Counted from the first letter of the stretch, positions 1 to 10,729 are shown. The stretch: 64,000 nt of DNA from Paguma larvata (GCA_030068075.1 CM057841.1:41581030-41645029); one strand, 5' to 3'. Notes: generated by a model not told the origin, from the sequence alone. A program made the numbers and translations.

Positions 1-147
1 CAAAGACAACACAAACTTAGAGGTGAAGAGCATCTCCAAATAAAGCAAGAGGCAGAGATGCTCAATTATGCTACACACTCATCCATCCACCCATCTCTGC
101 CTGCCTCTTTTCATCCATCTGTCCACTCACTTGTCTACCAATGATCA

Positions 148-425
148 ATAATCCCCACTACATGCCGGGGCCAATGAATCAGATCAGTACTCTTTCCCAA
201 GAACTGGACCATCTACAGGGAGAGACAGATACATGAGCGATACAACATGACGAGCACGCAGTGGGATACAGAGCAGCATGGAAGGCTTCCAAGAGGAGGT
301 TAGGTGAGTAGGGCCCTCGATGACAAGTAGGAGTCGGCCAGGAGGTCAAGGTAATCAAAGGACATTCCAGGTAAAGAAAACAGCAGGTGAAAAGTCAGAG
401 TTATGTCAGGGCCGAATCCAGAGTT
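148..425 (-). mobile_element. L2 (LINE2) 3' fragment, reversed
   Basis: Diverged match to the L2 3' region read in reverse. The block resembling 'cactactatgtgccaggc' is at about 158-172, the 'gcagcatggaaggcttcc' block at 272-291 and the 'cattccaggtaaagaaaacagca' block at about 363-386, in the order expected of a minus-strand L2. No coding capacity remains. Confidence 0.6.
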
Positions 426-437
426 AACCTTGGGAAA

Positions 438-798
438 AATTCTCTTTTACTGCTGGCTTGAGACAATAACTGAAATAGAGTTTCCCTCATTTTCCAGTCA
501 TGGGTCCTGTTTGGGTTGTGGTTAAAGTTAAAATGGTAATACTAGGAGAAAGAAAAGGCATAGGGAACGAGTGGAGGTGGGAATGAGTGGGTCAGGTTCT
601 GGGAATAGGGAATGAGCAAGCCAAAGTGCTCTGGTTAATTCAGACAACCCTCCTGTCTTGTAAAGAACCAGATGGGAAACTTTGTCAAGCCAGTGGCTTG
701 GCATGGGATAGACCACGGTGGCAGCCTTTCAAAATTAAAGTGTTACATTACTGACACATTATCTCTCTTTCCAGGGTTTCGCTTAGAAGAAAGGGATA
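438..798. other. Single-copy sequence, no gene seen
   Basis: This stretch between an L2 and an LTR contains only short open frames and no repeat I recognise. Confidence 0.5.
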
Positions 799-1136
799 CT
801 GTCTTAGTCTGTAAGGCATACCAGAGGCCGACTGGCTTATAAACAACAGAAAACTATGTCTGCACAGTTGTGGCAGCTGGAGAATCCAAGATCAAGGTGC
901 CAGCAGATTCGGTGTCTTGTGAGAGCCTGCCTCCTGGTGCACAGATGGCCATCTGTCCTCTGTGTCCTCATGTGGCAGAAGCGGCGAGGGAGCTCGGTGG
1001 GGTGTCTTTTATCAGGGCACCAATCCTTTCCATGAGGGTTCACAATCCCCTCCTAACAGCCCCACCGCCGAATACCATGAAATTAGGTTTCCACCTATGA
1101 ATTTGGGGTTGGGGACAAACATTCATCTATAGCAGG
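799..1136 (-). mobile_element. MaLR-type LTR (MST/MLT1-like), reversed
   Basis: The segment begins like the reverse complement of a MaLR LTR 3' end ('tactgtcttagtctg'). It runs through the 'aaacaacagaaaa' and 'ccaagatcaaggtgccagca' blocks, the 'ctctgtgtcctcatgtgg' block and a closing 'ggggacaaacattcat'. It is a solitary non-coding LTR of an ancient non-autonomous ERVL-class element. Confidence 0.75.
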
Positions 1137-1654
1137 TACTGTCCCCCAGATCCAGACCACGGAAAGAACTTCCCACATCCATGCCATCAAATGGGACTTC
1201 TCTGAAGTTAACATACTCTATTTTTAAAAACGGTTAGACCTCAGGGAACATTATGAACTATCCTTTGTCTGCACCTTTGTGTAAGTTTTCAAAATCATAC
1301 AAGGCATCCCTTGTAAATGAATTAGAAGACGAAACGTGTCTATAGGAAAAGAGGGAAAGACAATTATGAGAAAGAGGTTCTCGGCACAGAGCAGGCACAG
1401 TTCAGAGTGCGGAGGTTAGGAAAAGCCTGGAATCCGTGAAAGACAGCCAGCCCTTGGGCCAGACAAGAGGATGACGGAGCGGGTCGACGGCAAGTTTGTC
1501 CATTCTCCATCTGCTAAGTTTCAGCTACGGGAGATCACTTTGGTGCCACCGAGTATCTTCTCCCACAATCTGTAGTCAGTAAGCCATTCAATGCCTGCAG
1601 CTGAAGAAGACAGCTGTTGGATGGGATAATATTAATCATAATCGGTCACGGCCG
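1137..1654. other. Single-copy sequence, no gene seen
   Basis: No repeat, RNA gene or convincing coding frame is visible between the LTR and the following MIR. Confidence 0.5.
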
Positions 1655-1812
1655 ATCAGTGCTCAGCGCTTCAGGTGCCTGTTCTCACATCTCCACGACA
1701 TCCCCGGAGGGAGGTGTTCTAACCCTCACTTGACGGACACGGAAATTAAGACTTGAGGAAGTAGCCCGTCCTGGCTGGCACGGCTCGCAGAACCGGCATT
1801 CAGGCCAGGTCT
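1655..1812 (-). mobile_element. MIR SINE, reversed
   Basis: Shows the minus-strand MIR order: a 'ctcacatctccacgaca' block, then 'gacggacacggaaattaag', then a degraded counterpart of the 'aggtcacacagctag' core and 'ccggcattcaggccagg'. It is an old, diverged copy. Confidence 0.6.
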
Positions 1813-2049
1813 GCTTTTCCGTGCGGAATCGCTTTTCCTCATGGGTGGGGAGTGCCACTCTTCCCAGGACCTGGGTAGGGCGGGCACATCTGCAGGCTGG
1901 CCTGGCTGCTCTATGGTAAATATCTGAATGAATGGGCAGCGCTCATGAGAGGGTGACTGCCCTCCCCGTGTTGGTGTCAAAAATAGTACGCCTCTGTCTT
2001 ACTGAGGAGATTTGAGAAGCCAAATGCTCCTGGTTGAAAGCACCTTAAA

Positions 2050-2520
2050 TTAGTTTCCAAAGGCTTTTGTAACAAAGTACCAAAAACTGCATGGCTTTAA
2101 ACAACAGAAACTCACTGTTTTGTGGTTGTGGAGGCTAGAAATCCAAACTTGCACTGTTGCAGGGCGATGCTCTTCTCTGACAAATCTGGGGGAAGAATTC
2201 CTCCTCGTCTCTTCTAGCTTCTGTTTAGCCAGCAAGGCTGGCGGTCCCTTGGCCTGTAGACGCATCACCCCAGTCCTGTAGGGGACCATCTTTCGCCTCA
2301 GTGTCTTCACACCACTTCCCTCTGCGCGTGTCTGTCTCTGTGTTCGAATTTCCCCTTTTTATAGGGACAGCAGTCATACCGGACTAGGATCCCCGCTAAT
2401 GATCTCACTTTAACTCGATCCCCTCTATAAAGACCCGTCCCCAAATAAGGTCACGTCCGGAAGTACTGAGACATAGAACTTCAACACCTCTCTTTGGGGA
2501 ATAGAAGTCAACCCACGACA
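2050..2520 (-). mobile_element. MaLR-type LTR (MLT1-like), reversed
   Basis: Reads 'cttttgtaacaaagtacc', then 'ctttaaacaacagaaactc', 'ggaggctagaaatccaa', a 'cccaaataaggtcacg' block near 2440-2455 and an end 'gaagtcaacccacgacac'. This is the order of a reversed MLT1-class LTR. A degenerate TATA-like stretch lies near 2355. No internal retroviral genes are present. Confidence 0.75.
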
Positions 2521-3319
2521 CACCGCAAGTGCTAATCCTCAGAGCTGAACTCATTTGACTGCCTGCCGCTGGCTCCCACCTGCCCCACCGGACATGATTA
2601 TGTCCTCGAGCCCCCCACAGTGCTGGAGGTCATCTACGGCCAAGACACCCCATCCCCATCCAACCTCCACCTCTCTTGCGCTTCCCCCAGGATTTCTACG
2701 AGGTGCAAAGAGGCTCTTCTTTTCTGATGATTCACTAATTTCACTTTTGTTTCCAGTTGCTAAGAGCATCTGGCAGCTCCGTGCTAACGGCCCAGGTGCC
2801 ACTCTGTCATAATCAGCTCTTTGTCTGCTGCTTCCAGGTCGGGTATCTACATGCAGCTGGGGACAGTCAGCTGTTTCCCCAAACACTATTGTATGCTTAG
2901 GAAGAAAAACTTAGATCTTTTTCATTAACCACCATCCTTCGACATGGAAGCCAAAAGCATATCCACTGTACCTCGCTTCACCCCACAGAGGTATTCCTGA
3001 GTTAATGACAATAGGGTAGAGGCTGTACTGTACTATTTTTTCAAAGCACTTTCCCACCCACAATGTCTCAGAGATAAGCAGAAGGGCAGGAATCCCCACT
3101 GAGCACGACGCACTAATGGAGCTCCATCTCTCGTTAAATAACTGGCAGGTGGTCTCTTGGGCCGGGCCTCATTCTTTTTTATCACATCTCTCCTGTCCAC
3201 AAGGCTGATAAAAAGCCCATTATTGAAACAAACATTGAGCAAGGATGACATCTGATTTCCAAGAGGGCCCAGGCTCTGCCTAGCCACGCTGAGCTTTCAT
3301 TTGGAGGAATACACTAAGT
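2521..3319. other. Single-copy sequence, no gene seen
   Basis: Two overlapping open frames near 2551-2886 run on opposite strands without recognisable domains, start context or splice signals. I treat them as chance frames. Confidence 0.45.
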
Positions 3320-3423
3320 TCCATTGTGCCCCTGGGCCTTTGCACTTGCTGGTCCGGCTACCTGGAATGCTCTTCCCTCCAGTATTACTCCTTCAAGTGT
3401 CAGGTCATGAGTCATAGCCTAAA
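3320..3423 (+). mobile_element. L2 3' fragment, first part (split by L1)
   Basis: Contains the diagnostic L2 block 'cctttgcacttgctgg', followed by 'ctggaatgctcttccctcc' and a tract resembling 'caggtctcagctcaaatg'. It continues at 4050 after the L1 insertion. Confidence 0.75.
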
Positions 3424-3436
3424 AGAAGCATTTCTT

Positions 3437-4036
3437 CCTTTTTAACTTCATTGAGGAATGATTGACAAATACAATCACATATATTTAAAGTGTACAATGT
3501 TGTGATTTGATACACATATATTTTAGAATAATCACCAAGATCAAGGGTATGGACACAACCATGACTTCACAGAGTTAATAGAGTTAACTCTGGTGAGAAT
3601 GCTTAATATCTACCACCAGCAACCTTCAAGGACGTAGTACCATATTATCAATTGTAGTCACCATGTTATACATGAGCTCCTCAGAACTTCTTCCTTTTAT
3701 AACTGAAAATTTGAGTCCCCTTTGACCTATGGATGAATGGATAAAGAAAATGTGGTATGTGTGCATATATACAATGGAATATTATTCATCCATAAAAAAA
3801 ATAAGGAAACCGTGCCATTTGCGACCACATGGATAAACCTGGAGGCATTACGCTGAGAAGCTAGACAGTGAAAGAGAAATACTGTGTGGCATCATTTATA
3901 TGCGGAATCCAAACAAAACAAAACAAAACAAAAAACTGATTTCATAGAAACAGAGACTAGAATGGTGGTTGCCAGGGGCTGGGGGGAGGGGAAAAGGAGT
4001 AATATGGGTCAAAGGGTACAAATGTTCAGTTATCAG
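3437..4036 (-). mobile_element. Old L1, 5'-inverted (twin-priming structure)
   Basis: The insertion sits between copies of a 13-bp duplication, AGAAGCATTTCTT (3424-3436 and 4037-4049). From 3437 to about 3725 it reads as a reversed L1 3' UTR. From about 3728 to 4036 it reads forward through the end of ORF2 ('aatggaatattattcatcc') into the 3' UTR ('ggtggttgccaggggctgg'). The two halves overlap slightly at the 'ggtcaaagg...ttcagttat' segment. It is non-coding and contains a small AAAAC-rich tract at 3913-3931. Confidence 0.8.
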
Positions 4037-4049
4037 AGAAGCATTTCTT

Positions 4050-4290
4050 GTGTTAGGCAGTCGCCCCTCTCATCACCCACTCTCATAAAACTCTCCACCT
4101 CTCCAAACACTTGTCACAAGTGAAATCGGTTGACTTATGTGATTATATATTTATTTAACAGCATCTTCGTTTGTACACAAAGGGCAGGAACCAAGGATGT
4201 CTTGTCGATTCCTAATCCCCAGCTCTGTAATCCCCCTCGTCCTGGGCCTGGCATGTGGTGAGCTCAATAACTGTCTGTCAGATGAATGAA
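4050..4290 (+). mobile_element. L2 3' fragment, second part
   Basis: Continues the interrupted L2. The end carries 'aaagggcaggaaccaagga', 'cctgggcctggcatgtgg' and 'gagctcaataactgtctgtc', closing on a 'gaatgaatgaa' tail typical of L2. Confidence 0.7.
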
Positions 4291-5075
4291 TGAAGGTCAT
4301 CATCCCCATGAACTGTCCCCCCCAAACAGAGCCATCCCTTCCTTTGTAACACTCTCCCGTCCCTAAGCACTTAGTTGATAACTAGAATATGATGAAGATG
4401 ATAATATACTTCAGACAAAAAAAAAATTGAGACACTCACATGATACTGAACAAAAAATGCTTGAAACTGGGACCGGCAGAAAAGTCTGTTGCAGAAAGAC
4501 TGTAATTTACCACATACTAAGTTGGGTTATAATTAGTGTTTTATTTGTCTCCTCTTTCAGACCATGAACTCCTGACTCCTGAGAGGGACCACGGCTTGCT
4601 CGTAACTCTGTGCTTTCGGGACATAACATAGGAACAAATGATTGTGGAACGAGCATACTGCTGAATAAGTAAGCACGCCCGGTAGTTAAAAAAGAAAATA
4701 CTTTGCAATGCCAGCAAACGTTGCCCAATAAGTTGGCTTGATAATATTCGGTTGCTTTTCAATATCAGAAATGTCTGTAATAAGAGACCACTAGAAAACA
4801 TGTTAGCATGAAGAATTTTCTACTATTTGCTGTGAGGACTTCCTCAAAGCCTTACAAGTTTGGGAGCCTCGTATGCTCTTTCACATTCCCATCAGTCACA
4901 AAGCATATTCGCATATTAAATCCAGAAGTCACAACAAAAGTAGAAATATGCACCCACCTAAAATCCCTGGCCAAAACTGCTCATGACTTTGGGAAAATGT
5001 AACCAAAGAGTAGAGGCAACATGAGGTCTTAGAAAGAGAAGAAACTTAACCCGGTTTTTTCAGGGATCAAAGCAT
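4291..5075. other. Mostly single-copy AT-rich sequence
   Basis: About 4545-4665 faintly resembles an L2 3' end, but the match is too weak to call. The rest has no recognisable repeat or coding frame; short ORFs on both strands lack domains. Confidence 0.4.
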
Positions 5076-5218
5076 TTCATATTTTTATTAATCACGGAAT
5101 CACCCCAGAGGAGGAGGAATACCTTGTTAATATACAGACTGGTTCCCTAGTTCTAAGGTAGAGCCTGGGAATCTGCATTTGCATCCAATGTTACGCTCAT
5201 GATGCTAACTTTATATCA
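5076..5218 (+). mobile_element. MER5-like hAT DNA transposon fragment
   Basis: Shows 'cacggaatcaccccagagg', 'ccttgttaatatacagact', 'gtagagcctgggaatctgc' and 'catgatgct' in the order of MER5A, a short non-autonomous hAT-Charlie element. Confidence 0.6.
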
Positions 5219-5277
5219 CTCTTTTAAGTAGCAAGAATCTAGAATCTTAACTGTCCTAAACCTCAAAGTCCTCATCT

Positions 5278-5503
5278 AGGGGAGCATGGGTGGCTCAGTC
5301 GGTTAAGCACGAGCTTCGGCTCAGGTCATGATCTCACGGTTTGTGAGTTCGAGCCCCGCGTCAGGCTCTGTGCTGACAGCTCAGGGCCTGGAGCCTGCTT
5401 CAGATTCTATGTCTCCCTCTTTCTCTGCCCCTCCCAGGCTCACACTCTGTCTCTCTGTCAAAAGTAAAAAAAAAACATTAAAAAAAATTTTTTAGAAAAA
5501 AAC
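5278..5503 (+). mobile_element. CAN-SINE (feliform, tRNA-Lys-derived)
   Basis: Full-length copy running from 'ggagcatgggtggctcagtc' through the B-box-like 'gagttcgagccccgcg' to an A-rich tail. It is flanked by near-perfect 12-bp duplications, AAGTCCTCATCT (5266-5277) and AAGTCCTCACCT (5504-5515). Confidence 0.95.
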
Positions 5504-5515
5504 AAGTCCTCACCT

Positions 5516-6119
5516 ATAAGATGTATTGGTAACCCATCTACTTTAAGAGGCTGTTGTGAAGTGGCGCTGTGTTCAGTTGCAAACACCACTCTAATTTCTT
5601 CTCCCTTGACTTTGGTGGGGTAAGGGCTCAGGTTCATATATTCTGGAAAGGAACCTATGGGGGACTCTATTTCCTCACCATTTTATAGACTGGCGAAATA
5701 GTTGGAGCTCTGGTGCAGATAACTGGTCTACCGCCTGGAAGCCCACACCATCTGAAGGCAGCAAGGAGTTTCCTTTCGGTAAATGGCAAAATTCCCATTC
5801 AGGGCCTCTCTTAACTGTTTCATGTTCGACAGCAGACGTTGTCAACACTACAATATGACAAAGACGTGAACAGATACGTAAGCCGAAAAACTCATAAACA
5901 AGCAACCAAACTTAATTCAAAGTTTTTATTCCACATGTATGTCATTCTCAAGCCTGAGACCTTACATTGTGTTTTATAGTATGTAAACAAGGCTGATATT
6001 TCTAAAAGGGGGAAGTTGTGGAAGACCAAGGCCGGACCTGGCTGTGATTAAGGTTTGGGGAAAACATGAAACTCCTTGTCTGGGCATTTAAGAACATCCG
6101 TAATGTGACCCCACCTCAC
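5516..6119. other. Single-copy sequence, no gene seen
   Basis: No repeat or gene is recognisable. A 76-codon minus-strand frame at 5675-5905 has no domain. Confidence 0.45.
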
Positions 6120-6560
6120 CTGATTCTCTGGCCTCTCTTCTGACCACAGGCCCCTCCTCCCATGTTCAGCCTATGCTACACCACTTCCTGAACAACGTTT
6201 TCTCTCCATTCCCCAGCCACACACAGGCCTTTGCACTCTGTTCCCACCACTGAATGTTTTTCCTCGCCTCCTGCCCAGGACACAATATGTGCCCATCTTT
6301 TAAGACTCAGCTCAAGCACCACTTCACCAACGAAGACTTTCCTGATTCTCCCACGTGAGGTGACCTCTCCCTGCTCTGGCCTGACCCGCCATACCCCCTA
6401 CAGACTGCCATAGCAGACATTTAATTAGAATCTGTTTATATGTCTGCTTCCTGCTCCTAGACCGAGCTCCCTGAAGTAGCCACTGTGTCCTGTACCTGCA
6501 GAGGCCATGCCTCTATCTTAGCAGATCTCGGTCTTTGTTGAATGAAAGAACGAACGAATC
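6120..6560 (+). mobile_element. L2 (LINE2) 3' end
   Basis: A long L2 3' end: 'aggcctttgcactctgttcc' (6227-6246), then 'cagctcaagcaccacttc', 'gaagactttcctgattctcc', a T-rich middle and a tail 'tttgttgaatgaaagaacg'. The 60-codon frame across 6231-6413 is repeat-derived. Confidence 0.75.
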
Positions 6561-6589
6561 TCAGTGGCAACACTACATCAATGCTTGAC

Positions 6590-6735
6590 TCTATCTCTTC
6601 CCTGCTCACACTAAGTTGCAACTTTTTGCTTAGATGGCTACTTCCCTGTCAGACTGTGAGCTCCCTGAAGAACAGCTTCTGGGCCCTACGTTTTTAGCAC
6701 CTATCAGTGCTTCTATTTATTTAACGAATGTGAGT
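6590..6735 (+). mobile_element. Second L2-like 3' fragment
   Basis: Shows 'cagactgtgagctccctgaag' followed by a gap and 'agcacctatcagtgcttc', the layout of an L2 terminus directly after the previous one. It is weaker and more diverged. Confidence 0.4.
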
Positions 6736-6779
6736 TGCTCTGGATTGAAGTCAGAGGAGTCTCCTTCTGAATACAAAGG

Positions 6780-7125
6780 ATAAATGCCTGATGATAAAGA
6801 TTTTAAAGGGCTGTCAAGTTCATGTGTTGATTTATGAAGCAAATTAATATGACAGCATCGACACTTCCAGCCCTCCCCCGTCGGTTTCAGCAATTATGTG
6901 TACCCAGGGCAGGGCACAGCTGTTTGTGAGGTACGACACGAGAAAGGTCTCCCTTGGTTTGCTCAAAGGTCTTCGAGATATTTTTAGTTGACAAACAACC
7001 ATGTGTCACTCATCAGACATCCCATTAAACCAAATTGTACAACTTGTTAGACAGTTTCCTGCATTAGTTGTGAAGGCTCTGTATGTGATTTCAGTCCTGC
7101 TGGGTGCAGGGCCTCCCCCAAAGCA
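6780..7125. other. AT-rich single-copy block, enhancer-like composition
   Basis: Non-repetitive DNA with homeodomain-type cores ('gcaaattaatatgac' near 6840) and no long open frame. Composition resembles conserved non-coding elements; conservation itself cannot be seen here. Confidence 0.3.
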
Positions 7126-7138
7126 GGGTTGATGGTGT

Positions 7139-7171
7139 GTATGTATGTGTGTATGTACTCTCTCTCCCTCC

Positions 7172-7204
<33 letters not shown>

Positions 7205-7325
7205 CATATATACACACACATGTATATACATATACATACACACACGTATACACACATACATACACACATAACTGTATATATACACATATGTCTAGTATAT
7301 ACACATATATGTGTACATATAGAAA
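7139..7325. repeat. Compound microsatellite (CT)n-(TA)n-(CA/TA)n
   Basis: A (CT)n run (about 7159-7190) passes into (TA)n (7191-7202) and then about 120 bp of alternating TATACA/CACATA units. Open frames on both strands here encode only Tyr/Ile/His/Thr or Cys/Val low-complexity peptides and are artefacts. Confidence 0.95.
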
Positions 7326-8560
7326 GAGCAACAGAGAGTATGTGCCCTGAAAAATACGGACCCCATGGCTTCCCTTACCACCTATAGTCTTGTTCAGCCA
7401 TGTCAGTGTAATTTTGCAACAATTTCCACAGGGAATTAGCAACATGGAATACAATCACCTGGCAAATTCTCTCATCCACAACTCCTAATAATATCTAACG
7501 TTACCGAGACTATCTAAACTTTCTTGCCATAAAGTAGATTTAAAGTTTTATCAGCTGAGACTACATAACAGTTGTTAAGTGCTGAGTTGTGTGATGCATA
7601 TAGACACCGCCAATTCTGGGCCACTGGTAATGCCATGGAGACCCCATCTCTGAGAATGGGAGGAGAGGCTTGGGAAAGGGAGGTGTAGCATTTTGGTACA
7701 AATCTCACAGGTGCCTGAAGATTCCAGAAGGCCACTGAGCAAACTGGTTGCTGACTTAGTGGTATCCAAGGACCGACAAGGTACAAGTTCATCCTGGAGT
7801 GAAGCTCACCTTGTCACAGAGCCAGCGCTCAAATGTGGGAGAAGAGCAGAAAATCACTCTCAACAAAGCTGCTCCCCTACCAAATCCAACTGTCTCTCCC
7901 GCCAAGGTCTCCATGAGAATGAACTCTCCCTCCTGCCTTATGGAGGTAAATAGTTTTAAATGTGATAGCTTAACTTCATATAAGCAGAAATCATTTATAA
8001 AATATAGTGGGAAAAACACAGTGAAAAGCAGAACCACATTCAAAATATCTACAGCGATTATAATGCATCGAAAAATGTGTTTAACAAGAAAAATGCAAGC
8101 ACTTCCTATGAAAATGTACCAAATGGCATTTGTGAAAGACCTAGAATGCGAGATATGTTTGTTTGTGAAGATACACATTGTACATTTCTTTACTTTTTCC
8201 CACATCGATTCATTAATACAATGCTATTTTGATGAGCATCCTAATAGCTATTTTAATTTAACAAATTGGTCGTTAAGGTCGCCTAGAAAACAAATACACA
8301 AGCACAGTGAAGTCATATGTAAAAGAATAATGATACAGAGGGGAACTTGAAAACAAATTCTAAATGCTGAAATTTATATTAATCTAAAACAACTCAAAGT
8401 CCAGTATGGATCTGGTCAGCGTGTAGCCATAGCAGAGACTACGGGGACCCAGGACGCCAGGAGGATGGGCTGAAATGAGAGCCCAGGATTTACGGAGAAG
8501 ACTGCCATTACAATAAGGTCTATTCGCTGAGCATTTTCATAGGTCTCTCATCCTATTTAC
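7326..8560. other. AT-rich single-copy block
   Basis: No repeat is recognisable across 1.2 kb. The part from 7940 to 8350 is strongly AT-rich yet carries a 183-codon plus-strand frame (see next entry). It contains several TTAAT/ATTA homeodomain-like cores around 8205-8265. Confidence 0.4.
7799..8350 (+). other. 183-codon open frame, function unknown, doubtful gene
   Basis: An uninterrupted Met-to-stop frame crosses AT-rich DNA where stops should be frequent. The translation is rich in Ser, Lys, Met and Ile, with a Cys-containing patch near residues 115-125, and has no signal peptide or domain I recognise. An opposing 138-codon minus-strand frame covers 7789-8205. No promoter, splice pair or poly-A signal can be tied to it. 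It may be a chance frame, a decayed exon or a small unknown gene. Confidence 0.12.
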
Positions 8561-8564
8561 ATGT

Positions 8565-8646
8565 GTGTGTGTGTGAGGGGGGGAGGGAAGGAAGGAAGGA
8601 AGGAAGGAAGGAAGGAAGGAAGGAAGGAAGGAAAGAAAGAAAGAAA

Positions 8647-8728
<82 letters not shown>

Positions 8729-8832
8729 GGAGAGGAAAGGAAAAAAGGGAAGGGGAGGGGAGGGGAGGGAAGAAAAGAAAAGAAAAGAAAAGAAAAGAAA
8801 GGAAAAGAAAAGAAAAGAAGGAAGGAAGAAAT
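8565..8832. repeat. Long purine tract: (GGAA)n, (GAAA)n, (GGGGA)n, (AAAAG)n
   Basis: After a short (TG)n lead (8563-8574), about 250 bp are almost pure A and G on the plus strand. They are arranged as successive GGAA, GAAA, GGGGA and AAAAG arrays. All open frames here (poly Lys/Glu/Arg or poly Ser/Phe/Leu) are artefacts of the repeat. Confidence 0.97.
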
Positions 8833-9242
8833 CCACAAACTTTCCCTGTCTCTCTTCAAGGGGGAAAAATAAAAGATGGTAACAGCAAGGAAACAGGCAT
8901 AGATCAGTGTAACAGAATGTAATACAAAGAACGCTTATTATATATGATAATTTAATTTTGAGTGGGAAGTGGCCGTTCAAATCCATGGGGAACAGACTGG
9001 TAAAGGATGCTGGAAAAACTGGCTATCGGTGGGAGAGACTGATGAAAGACAGAGACAATTCCGACAGGGTACATATATTCATACATACATACATTCCTAT
9101 TTTACTTCACACGCAAAAGTAAATGTTCAATGGGTTAAAAATCTAAATGGAAAATAAAGAACTGTAAAATCACCAGAAGGAAATATAAGAGAATGATTAT
9201 GACTTGGAGGTAAAGAAGACCTCTTTTTAAAAAATGTTACAG

Positions 9243-9453
9243 GGACGCATGGGTAGCTCAGTCGGTTAAGTGGCCGACTTCAGCTAAGGTCACGATCTCA
9301 CGGTCTGTGAGTTCGAGCCCTGCATCTGGCTCTGTGCTGGCAGCTCGGAGCCTGGAGCCTGCTTCAGATTCTGTGCTCCCTCTCTCTCTGCTCCTCCATC
9401 ACTCATGCTCTGTCTCAGTCTCTCGAAAATAAATAAACATTAAAAGAAATTAT
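9243..9453 (+). mobile_element. CAN-SINE nested in L1
   Basis: Full-length plus-strand copy with the duplication AAAAAATGTTACAG (9229-9242) and AAAAAATATTACAG (9454-9467). It carries a 1-bp mismatch between TSDs and several changes in the head, so it is not among the youngest copies. Confidence 0.95.
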
Positions 9454-10003
9454 AAAAAATATTACAGAAAACCCAAGAGCCATTAAAAGGGGAATGAGAA
9501 TTGACAAATCTGGCTATATAGAAATGTAAAGCTTCTCCACGTTAAAATAAGTGCCAGATTAATGAAAAATATTTATAAAATGTATAACCAAAAAAGGATA
9601 AACATCTGTAATATCTGAAAGTGTCTACGAAACAATAAAAAGATAAGCATTCTACTTTAAAGGAGTCAAATTTTAAGTAGGCAGTTCACAAAAGAAAAAA
9701 TAGAAATGGCCTATAAACTTGTAAAAAAGATTCTCTTTTTTGGCCAAATCTTTTTATGATAAATATGTATCAAAGCAGTATTTTCCCTATTGGACTGAAA
9801 ATAGGTGGGTGTGTTTGTGGAAAAACAGCGCTCTCATCCTTTCAGGGTAGAAACTGAAACTGATGAAACCTTTTTGGAAGGCAATTATCTAATATCTATT
9901 GAAAAGTGTATCCCTGACCCTACATTCTAGGAATTTCTAGGAAGAGTTTCCCATTCAAAAATACTTCCTCATACACTCAGAGACACACTGCCGCATGATT
10001 TCT

Positions 10004-10212
10004 TTCTTTTTTTTTTTTAACGTTTATTTATTTTTGAGAGACATAGAATGAACAGGGGAGGAGCAGAGAGAGAGGGAGACACAGAATCGGAAGCAGGCTG
10101 CAGGCTCTGAGCTATCAGCACAGAGCCCGATGCGGGGCTCGAACTCACAGACCGTGAGACCATGACCTGAGCTGAAGTCGGACGCTTAACCGACTGAGCC
10201 ACCCAGGCGCCC
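10004..10212 (-). mobile_element. CAN-SINE nested in L1, reversed
   Basis: Full-length reversed copy: poly-T at 10007-10018, tRNA-like head at about 10130-10212. It is flanked by perfect 16-bp duplications CTGCCGCATGATTTCT (9988-10003 and 10213-10228). The perfect TSD implies a fairly young insertion. Confidence 0.96.
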
Positions 10213-10435
10213 CTGCCGCATGATTTCTAATAGCGAAATTTTGGGAAGAAATAAATAGGTACATGAAAAATATAATAAATATTAAATATTAAATTACACA
10301 TACTTCCACAAACAATATTATAAATATTAAATATGAAATTATATATATTATACATACAGGAATAAATTGTGGCAGAACCATATCAATATTGTTCAAACAA
10401 AAGAAAGCATTAGTTAGATCTAAGTAAAAATGACA

Positions 10436-10535
10436 TACATATATATACACAGGCATATATATATATCATGTGTATGGCATGGGCATATACCATGTGTATA
10501 CCATGGGCATGTGTATATATGCCCATAACCACGCA
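10436..10535. repeat. AT/CA-rich degenerate tandem repeat
   Basis: Contains an ATATAT core and three imperfect copies of a unit like 'catgtgtataccatgggcat' between about 10468 and 10516. Confidence 0.7.
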
Positions 10536-10729
10536 CATATACTGACTGACACTTCCGATTTGAACTCAAGACTGGGATTTGCACACAACCACTTCTAGAT
10601 TACAACTCGGTCTTCTCTCTTTCCCGCAAAGAAAAATTCTCGAGACCTGGGAGGTGACCAAGTGTGAGCATCCCCTAATTATTCATTCGCATTGCCGCAT
10701 GTGACATTCGTAACAATTTCAGAGTATCA

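Larger units (their letters stand above)
8836..10430 (+). mobile_element. Old L1 ORF2 fragment with two nested SINEs
   Basis: Diverged forward L1 ORF2. 'ggtaaaggatgctggaaaaa', 'caatgggttaaaaatctaaatg', 'ggctatatagaaatgtaaagc' and 'tgccgcatgatttctaatagcg' follow in ORF2 order. Frames are broken by many stops and by CAN-SINEs at 9243 and 10004. The sequence after about 10290 becomes an AT-rich low-complexity run. Confidence 0.75.

Noticed and set aside
5290..5360. tRNA-Lys-like A and B boxes (here and in every CAN-SINE head)
   Set aside because: They belong to SINE heads. No copy is a free-standing tRNA gene with a complete cloverleaf and terminator.
8537..8986. 149-codon Ser/Phe/Leu frame and Lys/Glu/Arg frames
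   Set aside because: Produced by the purine tetranucleotide arrays, not coding.
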